NCBI GenBank assembly: GCA_046262015.1 | Contig: JBHENN010000084.1 | Coordinates: 1 to 50,994, forward strand | Reading direction: 5' to 3' | Length of the DNA: 50,994 nt | Source of the DNA: JBHENN01 sp046262015 | GTDB lineage: Bacteria > Actinomycetota > CADDZG01 > WHSQ01 | In this document: piece by piece, positions 18,031 to 26,843 of the stretch | Layout: every line of letters starts with the position of its first letter | How positions within the stretch are numbered: the stretch's first letter is position 1 | Notes under the pieces: generated by a model | Database searches by the model: none | The model's input: the letters and a program-made list of their open reading frames with translations, nothing else | Told to the model about the DNA's origin: nothing | Program-made: the position numbers and the translations under genes

Positions 18031-18471
18031 CTACGGCGTGTACCAGCGGCTCCAATCGTCCCGCGAGAGCTTGAAGTGGTAGCCGCTGTAGTTCCAGCAG
18101 TGCAATCCCGTGCGTCTCGAGACGCACACCCGTCCCGCCCTCTCCCATCTCCGGCCGTACTGGAGGACCGGCGTATCCGGGCGAGCGATGGTATCCGACG
18201 CACAGTTCGGCTTCGCCCGGTTCGACCGGGATAGCAGCAGCCCGACCCAGTCGAAGTCACACGGGCGCTGGGGTTCGGGGTTCAGACCCGATCGGATGTC
18301 GCACCGGAGCTTTGGTTCGTCCGAGCCCAGGTGACAGAAGATGTTTCCCGAAGGCGTCTGGAAGTTGCGGGTCCTCAACGGCTCGGCGAACGAGGTCGGA
18401 GCGGTCGAGGCGAAGATCGCGGTCGCCGTGAGCGCAACCACGACGAGCCGGCGTCTTCGAGGGTGTGCCAT
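18031..18471 (-). CDS. DUF6636-like small secreted cysteine-rich protein
   Basis: 146 residues with a signal peptide (RRRR, then a hydrophobic core ending SFA at about 29). The mature domain begins RNFQTPSGNIFCHLG and has six Cys residues suited to disulfides (FCH, RCD, PCD, NCA, VCV, HCW). The RNFQTPSGNI signature is one I associate with DUF6636 secreted proteins of actinobacteria; their function is unknown. It ends just upstream of the ilv promoter and is transcribed away from ilvD. Confidence 0.75.
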   Translation of the reverse strand: MAHPRRRRLVVVALTATAIFASTAPTSFAEPLRTRNFQTPSGNIFCHLGSDEPKLRCDIRSGLNPEPQRPCDFDWVGLLLSRSNRAKPNCASDTIARPDTPVLQYGRRWERAGRVCVSRRTGLHCWNYSGYHFKLSRDDWSRWYTP

Positions 18472-18540
18472 CGCAGCATCTTGCCCGGTGCGATGTCACA
18501 CCGCAAGGGCCGTCCGAGCGTCGCTGTGTAAGGTCGACAG

Positions 18541-20262
18541 ATGGATTCGGTCTACGACCGCCCCACCGATCCGGCCAAGAGGCGCAGCGCCCGCCTCACC
18601 GACGGAGCCGATCGCGCTCCGGCCCGGGCGATGCTCAAGGGTGCCGGGTTCACCGACGAGGACCTCGCCAAGCCGCTGGTTGGGGTTGCCACCTCGTGGA
18701 TCGAGACCATGCCGTGCAACCTCAATCAGCGCGACCTGGCGACCTACGTGAAGGCGGGTGTACGCGCCGCCGGAGGGACGCCGATGGAGTTCAACACGGT
18801 GGCGATCTCCGACGGCGTCACGATGGGAACCGAAGGGATGAAGGCGTCGCTGGTGAGCCGTGAGGTGATCGCCGACTCGATCGAGCTCGTGGCGCGCGGC
18901 CATCTCTTCGACGGGCTCGTCTGCATCGTCGGATGCGACAAGACCATCCCCGCCGCGGTGATGGCGCTGTGCCGCCTCGATCTTCCCGGTCTGGTCCTCT
19001 ACAACGGCTCTATCGCTCCGGGCCGGTGGCGCGGCCGGAACGTCACGATCCAGGACGTGTTCGAAGCGGTCGGCAGCCACGCGGCGGGCAACCTGTCCGA
19101 TGGCGACCTCCACGACCTCGAAGGGGTCGCCTGCCCGGGCGCCGGCGCATGCGGCGGCCAGTTCACCGCGAACACGATGGCGATGGTCCTCGATTTCCTC
19201 GGCATCGGGCCCGCCGGTGCCGGTGGTATGCCGGCGACCTACGCAGGCAAGCGGGCCGCGGCAGAGGTCGCCGGCCGTCTCGCGATGCGTCTCGTGAACG
19301 ACAACGTGGCGGTTTCCCAGGTCATAACGAGGGAGGCGCTGGAGAACGCGATCGTGGCGGTCGCGTCCACGGGAGGGTCGACCAATGGGGTCTTGCACCT
19401 GCTCGCGATCGCCCGCGAGGCGGGCATCGAGTTGTCGATCGACGATTTCGACGCGATCGCGGCCCGCACGCCGACGATCGCGAGTTTGAAGCCGGGCGGT
19501 GAGTTCGTCGCGACCGACCTCTATGACGCCGGGGGGACGCCGCTCGTGATGCGCGAGCTCGTCAAGGCCGGCTTGCTCCACACCGGCTGCATCACCGTCG
19601 ATGGACGAACGCTCGGCGAGGTTGCTGCCGGGGCGCACGAAGCCTACGGCCAGAAGGTCGTGACGCCGATCGAGACGCCGCTGAAACCCGAGGGAGGCCT
19701 GGCGATCCTGCGCGGGAACCTCGCGCCGGACGGCGCGGTGGTGAAGCTGGCCGGACACGAGCGCCGCTCGCACGGCGGCCCCGCCAAGGTGTTCGACTCC
19801 GAGGAGGAGTGTTTCGAGGCTGTGACGCGGCGGCGGATCGAGGCCGGGGACGTGGTGGTGATCCGCTACGAGGGCCCGGCAGGTGGTCCGGGTATGCGGG
19901 AGATGCTCGGGGTGACCGCGGCTCTGGTCGGCGAGGGCTTGGGTGACTCGGTCGCCCTGATCACCGACGGCCGGTTCAGCGGCGCGACGCACGGCTTGAT
20001 GGTGGGTCACATCTCGCCGGAGGCGGCCCACGGGGGACCGATCGGCCTCGTCCGCGACGGCGACGTCATCGAGATCGATGTCGACCGGCGCGCCCTGACC
20101 CTGCACCTCACGCCTGAGGAGGTCGAAGCCCGGCGCGCCGCCTGGACGCCGCCTGCCCCCCGCTACGCGGGAGGCGTGTTCGCCAAGTACGCGGCCTCGG
20201 TCTCGTCCGCATCCGAAGGAGCGGTGACGATCGCTCCGCGCGAGGTCGCCCGCGTTCCCTGA
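18541..20262 (+). CDS. ilvD: Dihydroxy-acid dehydratase
   Basis: 573 residues catalysing the step after IlvC in valine and isoleucine synthesis. Iron-sulfur ligands are visible in MPCN (near residue 60), GCDKT (near 130) and CPGAGACGGQFTANTM (near 200); this three-Cys pattern belongs to IlvD/Edd. The C-terminal half shows the family blocks YEGPAGGPGMREML and LITDGRFSGATHG, whose Ser is the likely catalytic base. It is read away from the ilv-leu operon and has no attenuator of its own that I can see. Together with that operon it completes valine and leucine synthesis in this window, apart from the transaminase. Confidence 0.97.
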   Translation: MDSVYDRPTDPAKRRSARLTDGADRAPARAMLKGAGFTDEDLAKPLVGVATSWIETMPCNLNQRDLATYVKAGVRAAGGTPMEFNTVAISDGVTMGTEGMKASLVSREVIADSIELVARGHLFDGLVCIVGCDKTIPAAVMALCRLDLPGLVLYNGSIAPGRWRGRNVTIQDVFEAVGSHAAGNLSDGDLHDLEGVACPGAGACGGQFTANTMAMVLDFLGIGPAGAGGMPATYAGKRAAAEVAGRLAMRLVNDNVAVSQVITREALENAIVAVASTGGSTNGVLHLLAIAREAGIELSIDDFDAIAARTPTIASLKPGGEFVATDLYDAGGTPLVMRELVKAGLLHTGCITVDGRTLGEVAAGAHEAYGQKVVTPIETPLKPEGGLAILRGNLAPDGAVVKLAGHERRSHGGPAKVFDSEEECFEAVTRRRIEAGDVVVIRYEGPAGGPGMREMLGVTAALVGEGLGDSVALITDGRFSGATHGLMVGHISPEAAHGGPIGLVRDGDVIEIDVDRRALTLHLTPEEVEARRAAWTPPAPRYAGGVFAKYAASVSSASEGAVTIAPREVARVP

Positions 20263-20358
20263 TGCGTGGCCCGGCGGTGCTCTGAACGCACCGCTGGCGT
20301 GACCCACCCTCGCATGGTTGTCTGTGGGTCCGCAGAGCTCCGACGAAAGGAAAGCTCG

Positions 20359-20856
20359 ATGGCGACCTACGAGTTCTTGCCCGAGAGCGTTCTGGAGATC
20401 CACGCCAACTCCAGCGTGCACCCGATCCACGGCGAGACCCACGCGCTCACCGGCAAGGCCGAGGGCGAGATCGTCGACGGGGCCGTCGTCCTCGATCCCA
20501 CGCCCACCGGCTACTTCGAGATCCCGATCGACGCGATGAAGTCGGGGCACAAGCTGCAGGACATGGAGATGCGCCGGCGCGTCGAGGCGAAGAAGTACCC
20601 GACGATCCGATACGAGGTCGCGAACGTGAGCGGGGGGCCGGATACCTACCAGGTGACCGGCAGCCTGACGTTCCACGGCGTCACGCGCGAGTTCACCGAG
20701 GACGTCAAGGTGGAGATCGACGGCGACTCGTTCCGCGCCGAGGGCGAGCACACCATGGACATCCGCGACTACGACATGAAGCCTCCCAAGATCCTGAACC
20801 TGCAGGTCTACCCGGAGATCAAGGTCAAGGTCCGGGTCGCCGCCAAGAAGACCTGA
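20359..20856 (+). CDS. YceI-family lipocalin-like protein, cytoplasmic form
   Basis: 165 residues from ATG 20359 with GAAAGGAAAG upstream. It is a YceI-type beta barrel: the fold-defining blocks are the N-terminal HANSSVHPIHG, FEIPIDAMKSGHKLQDMEMRRR with the typical charged helix, YPTIRYEV, VTGSLTFHGVTREF and the final strand. YceI proteins bind isoprenoid-like amphiphiles. There is no signal peptide, as in several actinobacterial members. It follows ilvD by about 100 bases with its own ribosome binding site. A GC-rich hairpin at 20861-20885 directly behind the stop may terminate it, though it has no T-tract. Confidence 0.88.
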   Translation: MATYEFLPESVLEIHANSSVHPIHGETHALTGKAEGEIVDGAVVLDPTPTGYFEIPIDAMKSGHKLQDMEMRRRVEAKKYPTIRYEVANVSGGPDTYQVTGSLTFHGVTREFTEDVKVEIDGDSFRAEGEHTMDIRDYDMKPPKILNLQVYPEIKVKVRVAAKKT

Positions 20857-21057
20857 CCCCGACGGCCGCCGGTCTGCGGGCCGTCTGACCGGCCGGTGTC
20901 ACGCCTTGGATCGGACGGGAGCCGTGGGGAGCCGGCGCGGGGCTTGCGCGGGGATGCCCCCGGGTCGTATCGTTCACTAGCCGGTTGAGAGCCAGCCGTC
21001 GCCGAGAGGCGCGGCGGCACGTCGGGCCTGCCGGAGTGAATCCACGCAGGTGCGGCT

Positions 21058-21471
21058 ATGTTGCCTTTGGCCGCGCACGGGCCTGAGGGGGTCTTGGTGA
21101 CGGTGACGCGAGCGTTCTGCCCGACGTGCAGCAAGACGCTGTATCTGGGCGAAGCCGATCAGGCGGTCTGCCCGGTCTGTGTCTCTCCCCTCGCCACCAC
21201 GGCAGCGGAGGGCGACGCCGGTGCCTCGGATGGCGAGAGGGCGGTGACGATCCACCTGGACGAGCCGGTCTCGCGCCCCCGGCAGGTGTTGCAGATCCTC
21301 AACGACTGGTTCATGAGATATGTCCGCGCCGGGGGAGAGTACAGCGGCGAGGCGCTGATGCGTGCCGGAGAAGAGGCCAGCCGCGCACGGGCCTCCGGGC
21401 ACACCCTCGACGATTCCTTCCAGGCGGGGCGCGATACCTATTTCCGAGCGATCGACGAGGCAAGCACGTAG
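21058..21471 (+). CDS. Zinc-ribbon protein of unknown function
   Basis: 137 residues if started at ATG 21058. GTG 21097, with GAGGGGG close upstream, would remove 13 residues and place the zinc ribbon right at the N-terminus, which I find equally likely. Two CxxC knuckles (FCPTC and VCPVC, about 18 residues apart) form a treble-clef-like zinc site. After a low-complexity linker, residues 60-137 are helical and amphipathic. No DNA-binding or enzymatic motif is evident. The preceding 200 bases hold only a GC-rich hairpin. Confidence 0.7.
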   Translation: MLPLAAHGPEGVLVTVTRAFCPTCSKTLYLGEADQAVCPVCVSPLATTAAEGDAGASDGERAVTIHLDEPVSRPRQVLQILNDWFMRYVRAGGEYSGEALMRAGEEASRARASGHTLDDSFQAGRDTYFRAIDEAST

Positions 21472-21584
21472 CCTCCTAGCTCGCGCACCCAGCCCCCGCT
21501 GTACGACCTCGCTCGAGGCTCCGAACGAACGCGCTCCTTCCGGCGTCTAAGCGCGCGTACGCAGCGAATGGGAGGGAGGCGTTC

Positions 21585-22400
21585 ATGCGCAGGTCGGTCG
21601 CCGGGATCGCCGGCGTGGTCGTCCTATCCGTGCTCGTGCCGGGAGCGCCTGCCGCGGCGTGCTCGTCCGGTGGGGAGGGGTGCGTGTCCGGCGCGACGAT
21701 GAGCTGGGACGCGCCCTACCACAAGCCGGGTGAGAGGGCGGCAGGCAAGGCAACGGTCTTCTGGGGCAAGACGGCGCGGGGCGGACGGGGAACGCCGGCC
21801 GAGGGCCCCTACTACGCCTACCTGCGGCCGGCCTCGGGGAAGCTCAAGCTCGCGCCGCCGGAGGACCCGGAGGCGGTCTTTTTGGGGGCGGTGCTGGTCG
21901 AGGACGGTCCGCGGCGGGGAGGCCGGGTCACGCTCGGGTTCACCGTTCCGCAGGTGGCCGCGGGCGAGCACCTCGTCCAGGTCTGTAACGCGGGGTGCAA
22001 GCTGGGTCTCGGCGACCTCCTCGACTCGCCGATCACGATCGTCACCACCGATGCGGAGGAACGAACGTTGATGACCGGCCGGCTCGACCGGCTCGGCCGC
22101 GGTCTCGGCGTGCTCGAGGCGCGCCTCGCGCGCGGCGTCCACCGGCTTCGCAAGGCTCTCGGGCGCACCGATGTGAAGCAGCAGGTCGCTCAGAGTGCGC
22201 TGGAGGCGCGGCTCGAGGAGCTCGATGCCGAGTTGAGCGGCGTGCGCCGGAAGCTCGAGCGAACCTCCGAGCGCGACGGTCCGGCCTTGTCGACGCTCGC
22301 CGCCGGCGGCGTGCTGATGCTGATCTTCATGACCTTCGTCCGGAGCGTTCGTCCGGTCTCCGAGCGGCGAGGGCCAAGTGTTCGACGGCTCAGCGGGTGA
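21585..22400 (+). CDS. Secreted protein with coiled coil and C-terminal membrane anchor
   Basis: 271 residues. It has a signal peptide (1-26, ending AAACSS), then an external beta-rich domain with four Cys residues (CSSGGEGC, CNAGC) to about 150. A coiled-coil stretch follows (about 160-235, LDRLGRGLGVLEARLARG and EARLEELDAELSGVRRKLER), and a single transmembrane helix lies at about 240-256 before a basic tail. GGGAGGGAGG precedes the ATG. The topology suggests a surface sensor or spacer held by the tail. I do not recognise the family. Its 3' end overlaps convergent pheA by 11 bases. Confidence 0.75.
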   Translation: MRRSVAGIAGVVVLSVLVPGAPAAACSSGGEGCVSGATMSWDAPYHKPGERAAGKATVFWGKTARGGRGTPAEGPYYAYLRPASGKLKLAPPEDPEAVFLGAVLVEDGPRRGGRVTLGFTVPQVAAGEHLVQVCNAGCKLGLGDLLDSPITIVTTDAEERTLMTGRLDRLGRGLGVLEARLARGVHRLRKALGRTDVKQQVAQSALEARLEELDAELSGVRRKLERTSERDGPALSTLAAGGVLMLIFMTFVRSVRPVSERRGPSVRRLSG

Positions 22401-23217
22401 TGGCCGCGGCGTATGTCCCGAGCACGCGCGTGAACGTCGAGTGGGCGCTGACCTCCGCCAGGGCTTCGACCATCGCCGGCGCGTCGGCGGGGGCCTCGAC
22501 GTCGGCGTAGAAGACGTACTCCCACGGACGTCCGGCGCGCGGTCTGGACTCGAGCTTGGTGAGGCTGAGGTGGCGTTCGGCCAGCGCTCCGAGACAACGG
22601 TAGAGGGAGCCGGCGACGTGGCCGACCCCGAAGACGAGCGAGCACTTGTCCGGCTCGCGCAGCGGCTGGGGACTCTTCGATAGCGCCCCGAAGCGGGTGT
22701 AGTTGTCGGGATAGGTCTGGATCCGTTCGGCGAACGCCTGCAGGCCGTAGAGGTCCCCGGCGCGCCGGGAGGCGATCGCGCCGGTGGTCGTCAGCTTGTC
22801 CTCGGCGACGCGGCGGGCCGCGCCGGCAGTGTCGTACTCGGCCCGGATCGACACGCCCAGGGCACTGAGGAACTCCTCGCACTGCGCGATCGCTTGCGGG
22901 TGCGAGATGACCTCTTGCAGGTCGTCGATGCTCGTGCCGGGAAGACCCAAGAGGCAGTGATCGACGCGCACGATGGTCTCGCCCACTAGGTGCACGCCGT
23001 GCTTCAGGAACAGGTCGTACGTCTCGTTGATGCTGCCGGCCTGGGAGTTGTCTATGGGGACCAGCCCGAACTCAACCCGGCCGACCTCGACCGCCTCGAA
23101 CACCTTCCGCAAGGTTGCCAGCGCCTCGAGCTCGGCGCCCGGGAACAAGGCAAGGGCGCCCTCTTCGGAATAGGCGCCCTCCTCTCCCTGATAGGCGACG
23201 CGCGCGGGAGCTTCCAT
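22390..23217 (-). CDS. pheA: Prephenate dehydratase
   Basis: 275 residues converting prephenate to phenylpyruvate for phenylalanine synthesis; single-function, without chorismate mutase. The catalytic domain has VAYQGEEGAYSEEGAL at the start, PIDNSQAGSINETYD, SHPQAIAQC, and the active-site Thr in NYTRFGAL. The C-terminal ACT domain starts KCSLVFGVGHVAGSLYRCL and keeps the ESRP phenylalanine-binding motif, so feedback inhibition is expected. A CATACT -10-like hexamer lies about 10 bases before the ATG, which suggests a very short or absent 5' leader. A GC-rich hairpin at 23232-23251 separates it from the kinase genes upstream. Confidence 0.96.
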   Translation of the reverse strand: MEAPARVAYQGEEGAYSEEGALALFPGAELEALATLRKVFEAVEVGRVEFGLVPIDNSQAGSINETYDLFLKHGVHLVGETIVRVDHCLLGLPGTSIDDLQEVISHPQAIAQCEEFLSALGVSIRAEYDTAGAARRVAEDKLTTTGAIASRRAGDLYGLQAFAERIQTYPDNYTRFGALSKSPQPLREPDKCSLVFGVGHVAGSLYRCLGALAERHLSLTKLESRPRAGRPWEYVFYADVEAPADAPAMVEALAEVSAHSTFTRVLGTYAAAITR

Positions 23218-23231
23218 CGGCTCAGAGTATG

Positions 23232-23251
23232 CCCCGCCCCGGACGGCGGGG
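23232..23251. terminator. GC-rich hairpin between the kinase locus and pheA
   Basis: CCCCGCC at 23232-23238 pairs with GGCGGGG at 23245-23251 across a six-base loop. There is no T-tract, so it is a weak candidate terminator for the kinase transcript. Confidence 0.35.
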
Positions 23252-23311
23252 CGGCTAGTGCCACGTCACGCAACCTTCCGCCGGTTTTCGCGTTGCCGTT
23301 TGGCTGGCTTT

Positions 23312-23440
23312 TCAGCTGTAAATGCTCAAGACATGGAGCGTGTTCACTACCTTGCTTTCCTTGAACGCCTCCCTCGTCAGCCGAACATCGCCCGGGTTGT
23401 CTTCGACCAGAAGGATGTCTATCGGCCGGCTACCTTCCAT
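23312..23440 (-). pseudogene. Truncated response-regulator receiver domain
   Basis: A 42-codon frame starts at ATG 23440, overlapping the kinase stop by one base. It encodes the first third of a receiver domain: IDILLVEDNPGDVRLTREAF with the acidic pocket. It then stops soon after KESKVVNTLHV, well before the phosphoacceptor Asp. Small Rcp1-type receivers of about 145 residues normally follow kinases of this class. No continuation is present downstream, where pheA control sequences begin, so the gene has lost its 3' two thirds by deletion. Confidence 0.8.
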
Positions 23441-25188
23441 CAAACTTTCTCCTTCCAGGCGGGCAAGGTGAATCTCATAGCGGTGCCTCCTTGGTGCTCA
23501 ACATCCACCCAGATCTTCCCGCCATGGTGCTCGACGATCTTCCTACAGACCGAGAGCCCGATACCCGTCCCCTCGTACTCGGCGCGTGCGTGAAGCCGCT
23601 GGAACAACAAGAAGATCCGGTCGGCGTATTGGGGATCGATCCCTATCCCATTGTCCTCTACCGACAAGGTCCAGGCTCCGTCGTCGTTCATCGCTGCCGA
23701 GATGCGGACGACCGGCCGGTCTTCGCCCCGGAACTTCAAGGCGTTACCGATGAGGTTCTGGAAGAGCTGGAGCATTTGGGCAGGATCGCCGGTAACCTGG
23801 GGAAGCTCATCATGCAAGATCGTCGCACCACTCTCACTTATCGCCACCTGGAGGTTGTCCTTGGTGACGGCGACAACTTCAGAGATGTCAACCCGCTCTC
23901 TCGCGGTGCCTTTCCTGCCGATCCTCGAGAAAGACAAGAGAGCCTGGATCAAGGTCTGCATCCTTGAGGCTCCGTCGACCGCATAATCGATGAATTCGTC
24001 TGCTTCTGAATCGAGTTTGCCCTTATACCGCCGCGATAAGAGCTGCATATAGCTAGAGATCATCCGAAGAGGCTCCTGGAGGTCGTGCGAAGCTACATAT
24101 GCGAACTGTTCCAGGTCCGCGTTCGATCGAGCCAGCTCATCTCGGTGATGGACCAGTCCGAGTGCTGCTCGGTGACGTTCGACCACCCGTCCTAGTTGAA
24201 CTCCCACCGGACCCATGACCTGCAGCATCTCTTCGTCCGGCTTCATAGAACGGCTCGAGAAGAACTCGAGGACCCCCACTACCTCCTCGCCGACCAATAG
24301 TGGGAAGGCGAAGGCTGCCCTCAGGCCTGCATCTTTCGCCGCCTTCCTCCGAAGGAATCCTTCCTCGGAAGTGACGTCGGTGATCCAGTTGGGTTTGCGG
24401 GTAGCTATGGCTTGCCCAATCAGTCCTAGATCCCTCGAGTTCGAGTGGTAGAAGTGCATGGTTTCTTCTCTGAACGCTGCTGTCAGAGCGGGATCGATGT
24501 CATACCAGGCATCGGTGGGGATCAACTCTCCCTCCTTGCCTACCAGATGGGCGTGCCCCACAGGCCAGCCTGTCAACTCGCAGATCTCCTCCAAGGTGTG
24601 TTGGAAGGCTTCCTCGACATCGGTTGCCTCATTGGCGGCGACGGCTACGTTCTGGAGAAGGGTGATGAATGTGGTTTTGCGCAGTAGGTCTTTTGCCCGT
24701 CCTAAATCGGCATCCTGCTCCTCAGATCTGAGGCGGTCGGCTTCCTTACGGAAGCTGACGTCGCGCAGGGTGGCGAGCACGAACGGTGTCTCGGCTTCGT
24801 CGGTTCGGTCGAGGCGGGTCAAGGCGAACTCGAGGTTGATGAGCGTGCCATCCTTGTGCAGGCCGGGAAGCTCAACCAGGGTTCCGGAGTCGACGAGGTC
24901 TCCGCGGCCTATCCTATTGTATCTCTCGAGGCCGGCGAGGTGGGCCCCTCGGAACTGCTTGGGGACCAGATCGTGGATCCCCATGTTCAAAGCCTCTTCA
25001 GCCTTGTAGCCGAAGAGTTTCTCCGCCGCCGGATTCCATAGGACGATCTGGCCGGAGCGGGCGTCTCCTACGATCACCGCTTCCTGGATGAGAGTGAACA
25101 GCCTTCCCAAGCCGAAATCCCCGGGCTTCAATCCACTCGCCTCGTTCACCGACCGTCCCGTCACTCTGGGTAGGAGTTTGGGGACCAT
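23440..25188 (-). CDS. PAS-GAF histidine kinase (phytochrome-class H-box)
   Basis: About 582 residues, cytoplasmic. A PAS domain (about 30-150, IVLWNPAAEKLFGY) is followed by a GAF domain (about 180-340), a HisKA domain with YVASHDLQEPLRM, and an ATPase domain with NLIGNALKF, DNGIGID, FQRLHARAEYEGTGIGL and a final HHGGKIWV. Kinases with SHDLQEPLR usually phosphorylate small single-domain receivers; here that partner is truncated. The ATG at 25188 has no convincing ribosome binding site, and later GTG or TTG codons are possible. The upstream DNA is an IS3-transposase remnant. Base composition is visibly less GC-rich than the neighbours, consistent with acquisition. Confidence 0.88.
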   Translation of the reverse strand: MVPKLLPRVTGRSVNEASGLKPGDFGLGRLFTLIQEAVIVGDARSGQIVLWNPAAEKLFGYKAEEALNMGIHDLVPKQFRGAHLAGLERYNRIGRGDLVDSGTLVELPGLHKDGTLINLEFALTRLDRTDEAETPFVLATLRDVSFRKEADRLRSEEQDADLGRAKDLLRKTTFITLLQNVAVAANEATDVEEAFQHTLEEICELTGWPVGHAHLVGKEGELIPTDAWYDIDPALTAAFREETMHFYHSNSRDLGLIGQAIATRKPNWITDVTSEEGFLRRKAAKDAGLRAAFAFPLLVGEEVVGVLEFFSSRSMKPDEEMLQVMGPVGVQLGRVVERHRAALGLVHHRDELARSNADLEQFAYVASHDLQEPLRMISSYMQLLSRRYKGKLDSEADEFIDYAVDGASRMQTLIQALLSFSRIGRKGTARERVDISEVVAVTKDNLQVAISESGATILHDELPQVTGDPAQMLQLFQNLIGNALKFRGEDRPVVRISAAMNDDGAWTLSVEDNGIGIDPQYADRIFLLFQRLHARAEYEGTGIGLSVCRKIVEHHGGKIWVDVEHQGGTAMRFTLPAWKEKV

Positions 25189-25189
25189 C

Positions 25190-25447
25190 ATGGCAGACAA
25201 CGCGGGATTTCTGCCGATCGTTCCCAGCACCTACTACGCGTTCAAGAAGCGGCCGCCGTCGCAGCGACGTCTTAGAGACGAATACCTCAAGGTGCAGATC
25301 GAGCGCGTGTGGAAGACCAACTTCAAGGTCTACACCGCGCTCGTTGCTGGTGAGCCCGTCGCGCCCGCCCGCGTTGATGTCCCGCTGAACGTTCCAACGG
25401 CGAAGGCTAGTAGGGGGCTCGGGCTCGCGACAGGAACTCTTGCCTAG
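25190..25447 (+). pseudogene. Remnant of an IS3-family transposase (orfB)
   Basis: In the plus-strand frame the residues STYYAFKKRPPSQRRLRDEYL and IERVWKTNFKVY match the N-terminal part of IS3-family OrfB, where STYYA-K-RPPS-R--RD and I-RVH--NFGVYGARKVW are typical. The stretch KASRGLGLATG further on resembles the RLMR-LGLAG block after an internal loss. The DDE catalytic core is absent and no terminal inverted repeats could be found. It lies back to back with the kinase gene and may supply or have displaced its promoter. Confidence 0.7.
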
Positions 25448-25492
25448 CGCGGCATTGTTCTCACCGATGATCCGGCCGGACGGCCGGACCGG

Positions 25493-26758
25493 CTAGATGG
25501 TGTCGGGCGGACAGCGGCGCGGGCGCGGGCTCGGCTGAGGATCGGGATGACCGCCGAACCCGACCACGATCTTGCATGGGTCCCACGGGCCGCGTCCGCG
25601 GCCGGCTTCGATCAGCCTGACGTCGCTCCCGGTCACCTTCAGGTAGGTGTAGCCGACGTTGTCTCGTTCGTTCGACTCGAGGATGCCCCCCGGCGGGTCC
25701 GCCCACATGCGGACGACGTAGCGGCCGTCCTCATTGAGGCCGAAGTCGACGTAGTTGCCCGGCCGGTCCCACTCGTAGATGTCGCTCCAGCCGGCGGACA
25801 GACCGAAGCCGGTCCGGGCCCAGAGCGGATAGAAGCGCCGCCAGTCACGGATCAGCTCGTCGCGGTGGGCGAAGCCTTTGTGGTGCTTGTCTCCGGCCGG
25901 TTCGAGGACACCCTCGACCGGGTCGACCACGCGCAGGAGACGCAGGGCGACCGCGTCGTGATGGTGGTAGTGACCGTGGGATTTGTGGTACCGCGCGACA
26001 CCGGCGCGCCGCTCGAAGTAGGTCTCGTCGGGCCGGTAGACATGCTGGTAGAGGTCGTGGTCCAGAACCGGGGGACCACTGTGGGACAGGTACATCGGTC
26101 CTCGCCCCGTGTTGCGGATCCCGAAGCCGAACCGCAGGCAGCGCACGGCTCCGTCCTCAGCGTGCTCTTCCGGGTGGCACCCCGAGCCGCCGTCGAACCC
26201 CTCGGGGATCTCGTCGCCCGAACCGTTGGTGATCGGGGTGAGGAACGACGCGTCGTGCGGAGGCAGCACTTGTAGGTTGGGAAGGACGCGTCCGTTCACC
26301 GCGTGCAGTCGGGGAGCCCGGGCTTCGAGCTTCGCGCGCACCCGGAAGGCCGACGCGGTCACGTCGCGCGCGATCACGCGCACGCGCCAGGTCCCAGGGT
26401 CGGGCTCCTCGACGAGATGCTCGGCCGAGTACAGGCCCGCCCCCGGGGAGAACGACCCGGCCGCCGCGCCACCCGGCGCCGACACCTCGACCTCGAACAC
26501 GTCTCCGACTTCGGGGTGGTCGATCCCGATGCGCAGGCGGTGCGCCGGTGCCTCCACCTCGATGCGGAAATCCCAGCACGGGTCACCGCCGCATCCCCCT
26601 CCTACCGAGGAGCTCTCGACGAAGGGTCCGTCCCAGAACACGGCATCTCCAGGGGCCAGGCCGGCAGCGCGGGCCGCTGCGGGCTGTGCCGGGGCGGCGC
26701 GCGCGCAGTGTGACGCCACCAGCATCAGCGGAGCCAGCACCAGCACCCATCGCGGCAT
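25493..26758 (-). CDS. Lysyl-oxidase-family secreted protein
   Basis: 421 residues from ATG 26758, chosen because it begins the signal peptide (PRWVLVLAPLMLVASHCARA). Residues 50-150 form a beta domain like bacterial pre-peptidase modules, with Cys pairs in GGGCGGDPCWD. The C-terminal half is the copper-dependent lysyl oxidase fold. Its His-rich copper motif reads YHKSHGHYHHHDAVALRLL; later blocks include GWSDIYEWDRPGNYVDFGLN and a C-terminal Cys pair (PCKIV, RRCPPD). Bacterial members are secreted amine oxidases of uncertain substrate. The copper His cluster is intact, so activity is plausible. It is divergent from the CPBP gene at 26844. Confidence 0.88.
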   Translation of the reverse strand: MPRWVLVLAPLMLVASHCARAAPAQPAAARAAGLAPGDAVFWDGPFVESSSVGGGCGGDPCWDFRIEVEAPAHRLRIGIDHPEVGDVFEVEVSAPGGAAAGSFSPGAGLYSAEHLVEEPDPGTWRVRVIARDVTASAFRVRAKLEARAPRLHAVNGRVLPNLQVLPPHDASFLTPITNGSGDEIPEGFDGGSGCHPEEHAEDGAVRCLRFGFGIRNTGRGPMYLSHSGPPVLDHDLYQHVYRPDETYFERRAGVARYHKSHGHYHHHDAVALRLLRVVDPVEGVLEPAGDKHHKGFAHRDELIRDWRRFYPLWARTGFGLSAGWSDIYEWDRPGNYVDFGLNEDGRYVVRMWADPPGGILESNERDNVGYTYLKVTGSDVRLIEAGRGRGPWDPCKIVVGFGGHPDPQPSPRPRRCPPDTI

Positions 26759-26843
26759 AGGACCAGTGTTACACCGGCCGGTCGTGGTCGGGCCCACCGC
26801 CCGAACCGGCCGAAAGCGAGCGTGTTGGCTAACGTCGGAGGTT

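Noticed and set aside
18496..20751. A 751-codon minus-strand frame antisense to ilvD and yceI
   Set aside because: Its composition (Arg, Asp, His, Gly rich) is the typical complement of GC-rich coding DNA, and ilvD is unmistakable on the other strand.
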